Source of the DNA: an uncultured Oscillospiraceae bacterium
GTDB taxonomy: Bacteria; Bacillota; Clostridia; Oscillospirales; Ruminococcaceae
Length of the DNA: 13,718 nt
Reading direction: 5' to 3'
Assembly: GCA_910587465.1 (NCBI GenBank)
Contig: CAJUMS010000072.1
Coordinates: forward strand, 1-13,718
Positions 6,601-13,694 of this stretch are shown piece by piece. The notes under the pieces are model-generated. The model had not been told where the DNA came from, did not search any database, and was given only the letters and a program-made list of their open reading frames with translations. How positions within the stretch are numbered: the first letter of the stretch is position 1; every line of letters starts with the position of its first letter. Position numbers and translations under genes: made by a program.

Positions 6601-8306
6601 ACCTTGTTGACCTCGCCGTTAAGATATGAAAAGTCTGCGGCGCCGCCGAGACGCGCGTTGCTTTCGGTTACTGCGGAAAATGCGCTTTGGTTTGCAATAA
6701 GCTGCGACGTGGCATTGCCCGAAGCAAAAATTTCCAAAGAAACTTCGTACGGAGATTCTTCAGTATTTATGTTTTCCAATACCTCGCTGTCAGAGGAGAT
6801 TGTTTGCTCGATCTTATATTCTGCGTCGGGTACGCCAAATGTCTTGGGATCGTTTGGATCAAGTCCGATTGCGATCTCATCGCCATCGTTTAAGCCGTCG
6901 CTGTCAGCTTTCAGAGGGTCTGTTCCATAAACATATACCTCATCATAGTCGGAAAGTCCGTCTTTGTCCGTGTCTACAGAGGATACGGATGTTTCATATT
7001 TCAGTTCCTCTTTATTGGACAAGCCGTCTTTATCTAAATCGTCTTCGCCGTCGTTAACGCCGTTTTCATCGGTGTCATATTTCATCGGATCAGTGCCGAC
7101 TTTAAGAATTTCCTCATAATCCGTCAGTCCGTCGCAGTCAGTGTCGGAACTGTCGGGATTTGTGCCGTAAATTTTTTCAAGATAGTCGGGGATTCCGTCT
7201 TCGTCGCTGTCAGGCCATGTAACGGAAAATCCGTTTTCGTTGTACGAAGCAATAAACGGATCGGATTCAATTGCACCGTTATCGGTTTCTTGCTTAACTT
7301 TGAACTGTTTTGTAAAAAAATCTTCCTCTATGTCGTATATATAACTGTTGCTGTCCGAAGTTTCCGCAGCGTCGATCCAATTGCTTCCGTCTGCACTCTC
7401 GCAAATTGTTACGGTGCCTTCGTCCGTAGACTTCCAAAAAAGTTCAATAGCCTTTTTTCCTTCGTTATATTTGCCAAAGCACAAAATTGTATGTTCTTTG
7501 AGTTTAATGGGATCATCTGGATCAACGGGCTTGTCCGGATCAACAGGTTTATCGGGGTCAACAGGCTGCTCCGATCCCAAATTGATTACGACAGACGTAA
7601 GAACAAAGTCAGACAGCTCCGGAGTTTCCCTCGAAGCGATCACACCTTGAAAGCCGAAAGTTTTCGTTTCACCCTTTGCGACAGGCATGGTTGACACGTT
7701 ATTTTCAAAGAGGAATCCGTCCTCGGAATGCAACTGTGTTGCGTTCCAGGAGTTGGTGATTTCAAAATTTCCGTCAAAGGAAAGTCTCCACGCTTCAAAG
7801 GGCGTGTCGGAATTATTGGTCACGGAAACCTCGGCGATAAAGCCGTCGTCCCACTTATCCCTGATCTCGTAATCTATTTCTGCGTCAGCTGTGGAGTCAA
7901 CGATTTTATTACACAAAGAAATGCTTTCGGGGAGCTTGATATCCTCACCGCGAAGCTGAAAACCGAAATCAACCGTTCCGTCGGGAACAATTTCATAATT
8001 GTATCTGCTGTTCCGAAGCGCAATTATCTCTCCGTCATTTTTGCATACTTCTGCGTTCCAGATGTTAGTTATCTCGCCCAGGCTATCGAATTTCAGCGCC
8101 CAGTTCCGCAAGGTTTCGCTGCCGTTATTGGTGATGGACATACTTATCTGCTGATAGCTTTCCCACTCGTTTTCAATCGTATATGTAATGGTGCAGTCAC
8201 CATATTCATATGCTTTCGCTTGATCCTCGGTGTATGCCGCAAATGCTTCAGCACCCACCTGAAACAGCAGTACTATGCTTAATAACAGGGAGATTATTTT
8301 TTTCAT
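3645..8306 (-). CDS. Secreted polymorphic toxin with cellulose-binding-like, TSP3, VWA-like and nuclease-like domains
   Basis: A 1553-residue exported protein. In order: signal peptide at 1-24 (K-K, hydrophobic core, A-F-A-A); two related CBM2-like beta domains at about 33-135 and 141-245, each with a T-N-N-G/S-x-E/D-T core and I-T-N-x-W-N-A; a P-V-D-P-D-K-P linker at 248-266; an Ig-like domain at about 270-360; thrombospondin type 3 calcium repeats at about 365-490 (D-x-D-x-D-G-L-x-D-x-x-E); an unassigned beta region at 495-640; a von Willebrand A-like domain at about 684-880 whose metal site is degenerate (D693-R-S-T-V instead of DxSxS); more TSP3 repeats at 917-933 and 998-1085; a hydrophobic pre-toxin-like segment at 1090-1180 (G-L-I-P-A-A-G-D-I-A-K); helical repeats at 1190-1440; and a C-terminal domain at about 1455-1553. 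The last domain (Y-K-H-I-L-E-E-H helix, then strands R-S-R-L-V-Y-L, Q-L-I-A-I-E-V and N-G-Y-I-V-S-A-N) resembles the barnase/EndoU/colicin E5/RelE fold, suggesting an RNase; this is tentative. No LPxTG or membrane anchor is seen. The start has AAAGGAT upstream and lies 24 bases behind the preceding gene. Confidence 0.82.
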   Translation of the reverse strand: MKKIISLLLSIVLLFQVGAEAFAAYTEDQAKAYEYGDCTITYTIENEWESYQQISMSITNNGSETLRNWALKFDSLGEITNIWNAEVCKNDGEIIALRNSRYNYEIVPDGTVDFGFQLRGEDIKLPESISLCNKIVDSTADAEIDYEIRDKWDDGFIAEVSVTNNSDTPFEAWRLSFDGNFEITNSWNATQLHSEDGFLFENNVSTMPVAKGETKTFGFQGVIASRETPELSDFVLTSVVINLGSEQPVDPDKPVDPDKPVDPDDPIKLKEHTILCFGKYNEGKKAIELFWKSTDEGTVTICESADGSNWIDAAETSDSNSYIYDIEEDFFTKQFKVKQETDNGAIESDPFIASYNENGFSVTWPDSDEDGIPDYLEKIYGTNPDSSDTDCDGLTDYEEILKVGTDPMKYDTDENGVNDGEDDLDKDGLSNKEELKYETSVSSVDTDKDGLSDYDEVYVYGTDPLKADSDGLNDGDEIAIGLDPNDPKTFGVPDAEYKIEQTISSDSEVLENINTEESPYEVSLEIFASGNATSQLIANQSAFSAVTESNARLGGAADFSYLNGEVNKVKLTYKIDEKYISDEAGEYSEKCLDLQGIKRYNIFRYFEELNMLLPVATEFDEENNTLSAETDELGTYCVLDMEVLMRNLDIEPDNDISVEIVERLAYSAAVSADEDDASAVSDGDYNIIFIVDDRSTVISDEQFGVIKKQILEFAETIVAEKRDLKITIYNQTASDFIKSCCELGGSFEPKDHDYESTGRLSDFIGRLSSPYSDIVELFGENCIISDGLAEAVNRCGSDTRNYVFDIYAQENAVYDSKCSDSIQRAALENKVNISIISDTDLLTGFQIKLADSTNGIVLNYNEDFAGKVYEHIFNEEYVQKKIPEYKYGTEFDAVLATGLQKVFLNSELYPNGKNPSGEDTDTDMDGLSDWDEVNFAHWEELGLITYDEKHNVILPTIGQCAEFTKKSYVSEGLKRLEGRSDYAVKLLNTRVMPISSDPTNGDGDGDGLLDSFEKRKYLDPLNADVDGDGLSDGEEYNKYGTYYNNKDSDGDGLDDKYEVENGLNPLSRDTDGDGLWDAEDENPTHFDIDWESIALDIFLFEAEFYFDYLDGVIRGDFIREPNLAQLIGMIAGSFIPGIDIRDVIANLVNGDLGGAALSAVGLIPAAGDIAKLVGKVSDFIITGVKNADEISLLFKFAKQIAPQLIDGLKQADNFSDVLRHVPCKEAKELFANEPAIMKILELPSNSGKYADEVVAAYKKVKNSDTLGFLDEFITADPKVIERYTQILNNVSGFSDKLSLVVKNADSKTALKIADVASEYGEIVVDAVNKCDCDSIYKITHYIAESGVSSTTARKLFGVLAEHGDVMIKAIEKAGPKNIDNVVDIISKVNRSQVDDVINLIARHGDGMVRAIKNCGTDKIDLIFELAGTSKKVDWGDVLAIERMPDKIVWLEIGKDKEAALAETIKRGIEVKPTGYKHILEEHRLQFIDRGIAENDLIDVIMQALRENNVVDKQGRSRLVYLTNYKGEEQLIAIEVGGNGYIVSANPAKIKNAG
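7509..7565 (-). repeat. Short tandem repeat coding a P-V-D-P-D-K linker
   Basis: An 18-base unit coding P-V-D-P-D-K is repeated three times with small changes. It joins the cellulose-binding-like pair to the rest of the toxin protein. Acidic Pro/Asp linkers of this kind are flexible spacers in clostridial exoenzymes, and the unit number can vary by slippage without losing frame. Confidence 0.75.
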
Positions 8307-8330
8307 AGGGATATCCTTTCTTTTACTTGA

Positions 8331-11300
8331 TTATTCCGCTGTATGTATATTGCGATACAAAATGCCGACAATGCTCTCGTGCGGTTCTAAGGTTCTGAAA
8401 TCAAAATAATCGCTTTCTATGAACTTCGTTGTATTCTCAACTCCCACAGGCAGATATACCGTTTTTTTGGTTTTTGTCTGCGCCACGTCTTCCCATTCGA
8501 TTATTTCCATCATACCGCTGGGGTATTTGAGAACAATTCGATCCGCATCCTTAAATTCGCCATATGAGTCCATACCTACCTTAACGTTTTGTACCTTGTA
8601 TTCAGCCATATTTGTAAGCTCAAAATTAGTTCTTGTGGTACCCGAATTTAAGGTAAGTTTCAAAGCATCGTTTCCCTTTACAACAATTGCATCGCTTTCA
8701 AACATTGCGTCAACGGGTATCCCAAACGGTTCAAGAACTCCGGAAAAATCAACGCTTACGTAATGTGAACCGCCCTTGTCGGCTTTTATTATCCAGCTGA
8801 CAGTTTTCGTTGCTCCGCCCTTTATTGTTCCGATAGATTGATATAAGCTTTGAGCGGACTCGGTGTTTGCGAGGGATAAGCCGTCCGGCAGATTAAGAAG
8901 CGCATTACAATCGTCAATGCTGAAGTCCTCCGCGGCATTATTGGTGATAGATATATTAATGGTATAAAAACTCTTGAGCCATGAAAATTCCGTTACCGAC
9001 ATGCTTACCATAGTTTTAATTGCAAGATCCCTTTCGGGTGATGATTTCTTAGAATCATTGTTTTTGTTCCCCGATTCCAAAGTGCTTATGGTAGTTTTTG
9101 TATTGGTTTTTCCTTGAGAGGTAGTTTCCTCTTTTTCCTTGCGAACCTTATCTTTAACGGTAACGCCGCCGTTGGATTCGATCTGAATGAAGTCACCGCT
9201 TTGATTGACAACGACTTCAAAGTTGTGCTTGTCATCGCTTTCGATATTATCCACTTTTATTGTGACAACACAAAGATGCTGATTTTCCGGAGCAGTGACA
9301 TCAATGCCCATCTCAATAGCTTTGTCCAATTCAAGTTCTCCGTATTCAAACTCGGCGGTAACGAGATCATCCTTTGTGAGCGTAATTTTTTGCCTGTCAT
9401 CACCCGTACTTATTCCTTGAAGGTCAATGGATTTTTTATAAGGCATATAGCCATCCGCAAAGAAATAAAAATCATATGTACCGCTCTTGGTAATAAGCGG
9501 GATCACTCCGTTGCCGTCGGCATAATACATCGACTGCGTCATGTCGGGAAGTTCGCTGTATGCTGCGGCATCGGAAAGTACTCTGCTGTTTTCATCGAGA
9601 ACCTGAATTTCCGCAATGCAATAACTCTTGTCGTATACCGTTACGACAAGCTCATCGGTATCGGTATTCCCGCTTTCATCAGTAGCCGTCAGCATTACGG
9701 TATATGTTCCCGCTTTGGAATATGTATGCTCCGCGGTTTTGCCCTCGCCCGTGCTTCCATCGCCGAAATCCCAAGTATAGGATTTTATTCCGAAGTTGTC
9801 TTTTGAAAGTGATCCGTCAAAGGAGAGTGAATATCCCTCAATAGTCAAGCTGTTGCCCTTAATATGTGCTGTGGGTGCGATTGTGTCTTTTCCGGATGTA
9901 ACGTTTACCGTATTACTCCTAACCGAATACATGTTATTATCATGTGCAATTATGAAATACGAATATTCCGCAAGCGGATAAAGCCCACTGTCGGTATAGC
10001 TCAATTCGTCGGCTTTTTTGGTGGCTATGTATTTTTCCGCGCCGTCAGAGTCTTTTCTGCGTATCTCGTAATAAACATCGGAGCTGTCGGAGGCAGAAGT
10101 CCAATCCAGTCTGACGGAGCAGTCGTCAGCAGTCGCTGTGACTTCAAATTGCGACATTTCATTTTTTGCATAGGTAAACATGGACTCAACGGTTTCCGTG
10201 TTTCCCGCCGCGTCTGCAACGCTTATTCTGATATCGTATTCTCCGCTGTCTGTCAAATAGTCCGAAAGATCAAGATTAACAATTTGGCTCTTTTGGCTCA
10301 ACGTCTGAGTTTTTACAAAGCGCCATTCAGCCGATGAAGAAGCCTTGATTTCGGCACTCAATTTGGCAAGCATAACATCGTCTGTGCAGACTATTCTTAA
10401 TGATTTACTGTTTTCGGTAAGAGTCTGAGCCGCTATGCCTATCTGCGGCTTTTCCTCATCGTTCTTCGCAGATATCTTCTTGGTATCGTTGGCTTCAGAA
10501 ACGTTCCCCGATGTGTCGATTGCGATTACATAATACGAATATTCGTCACCCGCCGTAACCGCTGTATCGGTGTATTCGCTTGATTTTGTGTTCTTGAAAA
10601 ACTCGCCGTTCTTATATATTTCAAAGCGATCTATTTCGACATTGTCCTCTGAATTCCATTTGAACGTGATTCGCATGGGAGTAATTTCGCTAATATGCAT
10701 AACGGGCTTTTTCGGCGGCATATTATCCGCGTAAACACTGCTGCTGAACAGAGAATTATTGCCCTCGTTGTCAAACGCCTCGATATAATATTCATGATAA
10801 CCGGGCTCAGCGTTCTTGTCATTGTATGCCGTTCCGGCGGTATTTCCGATATACTCGCCGTTTCGGTACAGATTATATCCGTCAACACTGACATTATCGC
10901 TTGACGCGATCCATGTGAGGTAAACGGTGCCGTCGGTGCGAATAACAGCCTGCAATCCGGTAGGTGTTGTCGGAGCGTATGCGTCAACATCCGTAGCCGC
11001 CTTGACTGTATTACTGTTTTCGGAGCGGACTCCATTCGCGCCCAAAGCAACAATATAATATTCATAATGGGTATGGGTATTGAGCCCATTGTCTATGAAT
11101 TCGGTCTGATTAGTTGTGCCTACAAGTTTTCCGTCACGATAAACTTCATAACAGTTCAACTTGTTGCTATCCGCCGAGTTTGTCCATCTCATCATGACGG
11201 ACGTAGATGTGGAGCGTACAAACTGCAGATTTGTTGGAGCAGCCGGAGCGGAATCGTCCGTATAATTTTCGGAAAGCTCATTCCATTGTACATTCTCGTT

Positions 11301-12371
11301 AAACACATAGCCGATATCAAGCGGTTTTGTAATCTCCAGCACATTAAACTGCGACTGAGTGGAGGCGAAAGAAACGGTCTGAAGCTTCTCGCCGCTGAGT
11401 ATGACCTTGTGGCTGCCGCTGCAGTAAAAGTTGTTCTGGTGACTGCTGTGGTAATATTTCTGCGTGAAGTCTCCCTTTATCTCAATAGTTCCCGCAGTGA
11501 GCGAACTGTAATTGTAAACGGGGTAAGCAAACATATTCCCGTTTACGAGGATATAACCCTCGTCGTTCTGCATGGTAAGGTAACCGAAACCGTAGTTTTT
11601 ATTTGTGCTGCTGACATTCAGATCACCGCCGATATACAGCTTGCCCTTGTTCACGTTCAGATACCCGTTACTCAGCCACACGTCGCCGTCCACTGTGAGG
11701 GAATAGCTGTTGAGATTCAGATTGTTGTTGATAGTGAGATCATGATCAATAGTGGTGTCGCTTGCGAGAGTAAGCGATGCGTTTATATATACGGAGCCGC
11801 CGAAACCGATATTTGCGGGAACGGTTCTGTTCTCTACAAAATTAGCGTCATAGTTCCATCTGCCGTCGGGGAATTCGGTCGTTGCCGTAATATGCAGATT
11901 TGAGCTTCCGGTCACGACGGAATCGGTATTATACAGCTTGTTCAGTATGTAAACGCGGCTCGCTATGTTAACACCCTCTGCGGAGGTGTTTTCAATTTTC
12001 AGATTTGCAATGCGCGAGTTATTCTTTTCGTTGTTGGCTATGCTGATAGTCTGCTTGCCCGAACCGTTCAGCACGACCGTATGCGTTCCGGTCGTATAGA
12101 AGTTGTTACCCGCCCCGCCCGAAAGCTGCGTCAGATTTCCTCCAATCTCCAGAGTTCCCGCAGATAGAAGTTCGCTGTGGCTCCTGGTTGACTGCATGAT
12201 GAAATCTCCGCCTACCTTTACGGTGTCGGAGTCGTTTTTCATGGTGAGCGTACCGGGACTTGTAGTATAATTACCGCCGTTAAGCGCCTGAACGCGATAA
12301 TCGACCTGTACATCCAGTTCGCCGCCGTTCACAAGCACATTACCGCCCGACTGAACCAGGTTTCCGGTCAC
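8331..12371 (-). CDS. Giant FN3/PKD surface protein, part downstream of a frameshift
   Basis: The main part (1346 residues from a GTG at 12371) of a modular extracellular protein interrupted by a frameshift. In order: beta-helix-like repeats at 1-350 built on units such as T-V-D-G-D-V-W-L-S-N-G and K-G-K-L-Y-I-G-G-D; fibronectin III domains at about 375-460, 465-548, 553-637 and 738-828, with an Ig-like domain at 640-735; a PKD domain at 833-913 (Y-T-W-D-F-G-D-G at 865-872, H-T-Y near 882); a carboxypeptidase-regulatory-like beta domain at 917-1000; a Lys/Ser/Thr-rich linker at 1072-1115; and NEW3/CARDB-like domains at about 1120-1340. No catalytic motif, LPxTG signal or membrane helix is visible. 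Its likely role is adhesive or scaffold. It ends 24 bases before the toxin gene, so the two share a transcript. The GTG is only the first possible start after the break: the frame reads sensibly (G-W-T-L-E-E-D-E-I-I-D-G-D) before it and continues the protein encoded at 12416-13201. Confidence 0.8.
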   Translation of the reverse strand: MTGNLVQSGGNVLVNGGELDVQVDYRVQALNGGNYTTSPGTLTMKNDSDTVKVGGDFIMQSTRSHSELLSAGTLEIGGNLTQLSGGAGNNFYTTGTHTVVLNGSGKQTISIANNEKNNSRIANLKIENTSAEGVNIASRVYILNKLYNTDSVVTGSSNLHITATTEFPDGRWNYDANFVENRTVPANIGFGGSVYINASLTLASDTTIDHDLTINNNLNLNSYSLTVDGDVWLSNGYLNVNKGKLYIGGDLNVSSTNKNYGFGYLTMQNDEGYILVNGNMFAYPVYNYSSLTAGTIEIKGDFTQKYYHSSHQNNFYCSGSHKVILSGEKLQTVSFASTQSQFNVLEITKPLDIGYVFNENVQWNELSENYTDDSAPAAPTNLQFVRSTSTSVMMRWTNSADSNKLNCYEVYRDGKLVGTTNQTEFIDNGLNTHTHYEYYIVALGANGVRSENSNTVKAATDVDAYAPTTPTGLQAVIRTDGTVYLTWIASSDNVSVDGYNLYRNGEYIGNTAGTAYNDKNAEPGYHEYYIEAFDNEGNNSLFSSSVYADNMPPKKPVMHISEITPMRITFKWNSEDNVEIDRFEIYKNGEFFKNTKSSEYTDTAVTAGDEYSYYVIAIDTSGNVSEANDTKKISAKNDEEKPQIGIAAQTLTENSKSLRIVCTDDVMLAKLSAEIKASSSAEWRFVKTQTLSQKSQIVNLDLSDYLTDSGEYDIRISVADAAGNTETVESMFTYAKNEMSQFEVTATADDCSVRLDWTSASDSSDVYYEIRRKDSDGAEKYIATKKADELSYTDSGLYPLAEYSYFIIAHDNNMYSVRSNTVNVTSGKDTIAPTAHIKGNSLTIEGYSLSFDGSLSKDNFGIKSYTWDFGDGSTGEGKTAEHTYSKAGTYTVMLTATDESGNTDTDELVVTVYDKSYCIAEIQVLDENSRVLSDAAAYSELPDMTQSMYYADGNGVIPLITKSGTYDFYFFADGYMPYKKSIDLQGISTGDDRQKITLTKDDLVTAEFEYGELELDKAIEMGIDVTAPENQHLCVVTIKVDNIESDDKHNFEVVVNQSGDFIQIESNGGVTVKDKVRKEKEETTSQGKTNTKTTISTLESGNKNNDSKKSSPERDLAIKTMVSMSVTEFSWLKSFYTINISITNNAAEDFSIDDCNALLNLPDGLSLANTESAQSLYQSIGTIKGGATKTVSWIIKADKGGSHYVSVDFSGVLEPFGIPVDAMFESDAIVVKGNDALKLTLNSGTTRTNFELTNMAEYKVQNVKVGMDSYGEFKDADRIVLKYPSGMMEIIEWEDVAQTKTKKTVYLPVGVENTTKFIESDYFDFRTLEPHESIVGILYRNIHTAE
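11346..11716 (-). repeat. Intragenic direct repeat, copy B
   Basis: About 370 bases coding a complete beta-repeat unit, highly similar to copy A at 12521-12889 and about 1.18 kb away. Stretches of 15 to 22 bases are identical, for example around GCGACTGAGTGGAGGCGAA. Differences cluster in the middle, where the encoded residues also differ (S-S-T-N-K-N against K-R-I-D-Y-T). Confidence 0.85.
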
Positions 12372-12471
12372 GGTCAGCTTGTGTCCGTTGAGGTCAAGAG
12401 TTCCTCTCGACAGGTTCAGATCGCCGTCGATGATTTCATCTTCCTCAAGCGTCCAGCCGGAACGCTCGCCG

Positions 12472-12482
12472 TTGAGAACACA
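12472..12482 (-). other. Likely one-base frameshift site in the FN3/PKD gene
   Basis: On the minus strand the sequence GTTGTGTTCTCAACGGCGAG switches the coherent protein reading from one frame (G-V-V-F) to another (N-G-E-R-S-G-W-T-L). An extra C, giving TTC-CTC-AAC, would make a continuous product. It is either a real single-base loss or a sequencing error. No classical slippery heptamer is visible, so programmed frameshifting is unlikely. Confidence 0.65.
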
Positions 12483-12520
12483 ACGCCGTCCTCCGAAAAA
12501 TTCTGAATGTCCAATATATT

Positions 12521-12889
12521 GAACTGCGACTGAGTGGAGGCGAAGGATACGGTCTGGAGCTTCTCGCCGCTGAGAATGACCTTATGGTTACCACTGCAGT
12601 AGAAGTTGTTCTGATAACCGCTGTTGTAATATTTCTGTGTGAAGTCACCCTTTATTTCAATTGTTCCTGCGGTCAGGGTACTGTAGTTATAAAGAGGGGA
12701 TGCATACATATTGCCATCTACAAGGATATGATCCTCGGCGTTCTGCATTTTAAGATATCCTGTACCGTAAGTGTAATCTATGCGCTTGAGGTTGAAATCT
12801 CCGCCGATATACAGTTTTCCCTTGTTCACGTTCAAGGTTCCGTTGCTCAGCCATACGTCGCCGTCTACCGTGAGGGAATGACTGTTCAG
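12521..12889 (-). repeat. Intragenic direct repeat, copy A
   Basis: Partner of copy B at 11346-11716, same orientation. The ends are nearly identical and the centre has diverged, a pattern that suits unequal crossing-over or gene conversion between units. Recombination between the copies would delete about 1.18 kb, including the frameshift site. Confidence 0.85.
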
Positions 12890-13214
12890 ATCGAACGTAC
12901 CATTATTGACATAAATATTCGCAGCGCTTATATCTTTTGTTAATGTATAATTGGAATTTATAGTAATATTTGTATGAGCACATAACTCATTGCTCTCAAG
13001 AAGCAATTTTCCGTCGTTGTCATATGCTCCAACAACTATGAAGTATTCACTCGCACTCTCAAGCTCATTAATATTATAAGTTGTTGAGTTAATATTATCG
13101 GAAATGACCTCATTATTGACTGTTACAGAATATGATGAGGCGTTTTCAACCGGAGTCCATGAGACTGAAATGCTCGTATCGGTTTCTCCTGTTTTAGTCA
13201 AGTATAATTCAATA

Positions 13215-13505
13215 TCACGCTTTGTCCTGTTTACTGTTAGATTTCAGTCCCTCGGCTGTAAGACACATACCAATCTTAAAGCCTTCCTTAAACGATCCAA
13301 AGATTATTTCGTCAGTCATAGCTTCTTTAGCTTCAATAATATCATATAAAATTTCTGCCTGCTTGTTGTCAAGTGAACTTTTCAGCAGTTCTTTTAGCTT
13401 GTAAAATTTACCACTCGCCTCAACATATTTCTTTGTTTTGTAGGATATTGAGTTGCTGGGAATGATCTTGCCATAGTACAACTCTTTAATCATATCTTTG
13501 TGCAT
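13215..13505 (-). CDS. DUF6809-like small protein
   Basis: A 96-residue cytoplasmic protein without signal peptide. The N-terminal M-I-K-E-L-Y-Y-G-K-I-I-P-S and the C-terminal F-K-E-G-F-K-I-G-M-C-L match what I remember of the DUF6809 family, which is widespread in Clostridia, often on mobile elements, and has no known function. The ATG at 13505 has AGGAGG at 8 bases and a consensus promoter upstream, so this is a well expressed first gene of a transcript. Its end overlaps the open frame of the FN3/PKD gene, and the last ten residues (after E-G-L-K) may not be native if the two genes were joined by recombination. Confidence 0.75.
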   Translation of the reverse strand: MHKDMIKELYYGKIIPSNSISYKTKKYVEASGKFYKLKELLKSSLDNKQAEILYDIIEAKEAMTDEIIFGSFKEGFKIGMCLTAEGLKSNSKQDKA

Positions 13506-13548
13506 AGTAATACCTCCTAACGAAAAAATAGAAATTGCCTATGATTGC

Positions 13549-13577
13549 ATTATATCTTTACTGCAAGTAGATTTCAA
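13549..13577 (-). promoter_or_regulatory. Consensus sigma-A promoter of the leftward operon
   Basis: On the minus strand, TTGAAA (13577-13572), a 17-base spacer and TATAAT (13554-13549). It is 44 bases upstream of the DUF6809-like ATG and is the only clear promoter for the genes from 13505 down to the terminator at 3114. Confidence 0.85.
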
Positions 13578-13624
13578 TATATTTTGGACAAACGCCGTTT
13601 TTAGGGGAACAAAATAAAAAACAC

Positions 13625-13653
13625 TTGAAAAAAATGTCGAATTAATGTATAAT
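13625..13653 (+). promoter_or_regulatory. Consensus sigma-A promoter of the rightward gene
   Basis: TTGAAA (13625-13630), a 17-base spacer and TATAAT (13648-13653). It has the same two hexamers and spacing as the divergent leftward promoter, with 47 bases between the two -35 boxes. The intervening DNA holds ATTTTG and CAAAAT as a wide inverted repeat (13581-13586 and 13611-13616), a possible shared operator. Confidence 0.85.
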
Positions 13654-13694
13654 AGCAGTAAGGAAAGACCTGCAAATAAAAGTCAAGTGGTAAA

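Larger units (their letters stand above)
12416..13201 (-). pseudogene. N-terminal part of the FN3/PKD surface protein, truncated at both ends
   Basis: A 261-codon frame. It begins with a fibronectin III domain (D-T-S-I-S-V-S-W-T-P-V ... Y-F-I-V-V-G-A-Y), then a beta-repeat unit very similar to the one at 11346-11716 (D-G-D-V-W-L-S-N-G, G-T-I-E-I-K-G-D-F-T-Q). It ends in about 15 residues of unrelated sequence (V-P-A-G-R-L-R-K-M-K) before a stop. Adding one base near 12474-12480 would restore V-V-F-x-N-G-E-R-S-G-W-T-L-E-E-D and join it to the reading frame at 8331-12371. At the 5' end there is no ribosome binding site, ATG or signal peptide; the only start is a TTG at 13201. The frame stays open to 13243, running under the end of the DUF6809-like gene. 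As a secreted-type protein without its export signal it is probably not functional as it stands. Confidence 0.7.

Noticed and set aside
9114..11903. Long plus-strand open frames, for example 9114-9806 (230 codons) and 11067-11903 (278 codons).
   Set aside because: They lie opposite a coherent multidomain protein, show no domain features or ribosome binding sites, and are antisense shadows.
2952..13591. A 12-base direct repeat, TATTTTGGACAA, at 2952-2963 and 13580-13591, flanking the toxin operon like possible att sites.
   Set aside because: Several 12-base matches are expected by chance in an AT-rich window of this size, and the identity stops exactly at 12 bases on both sides.
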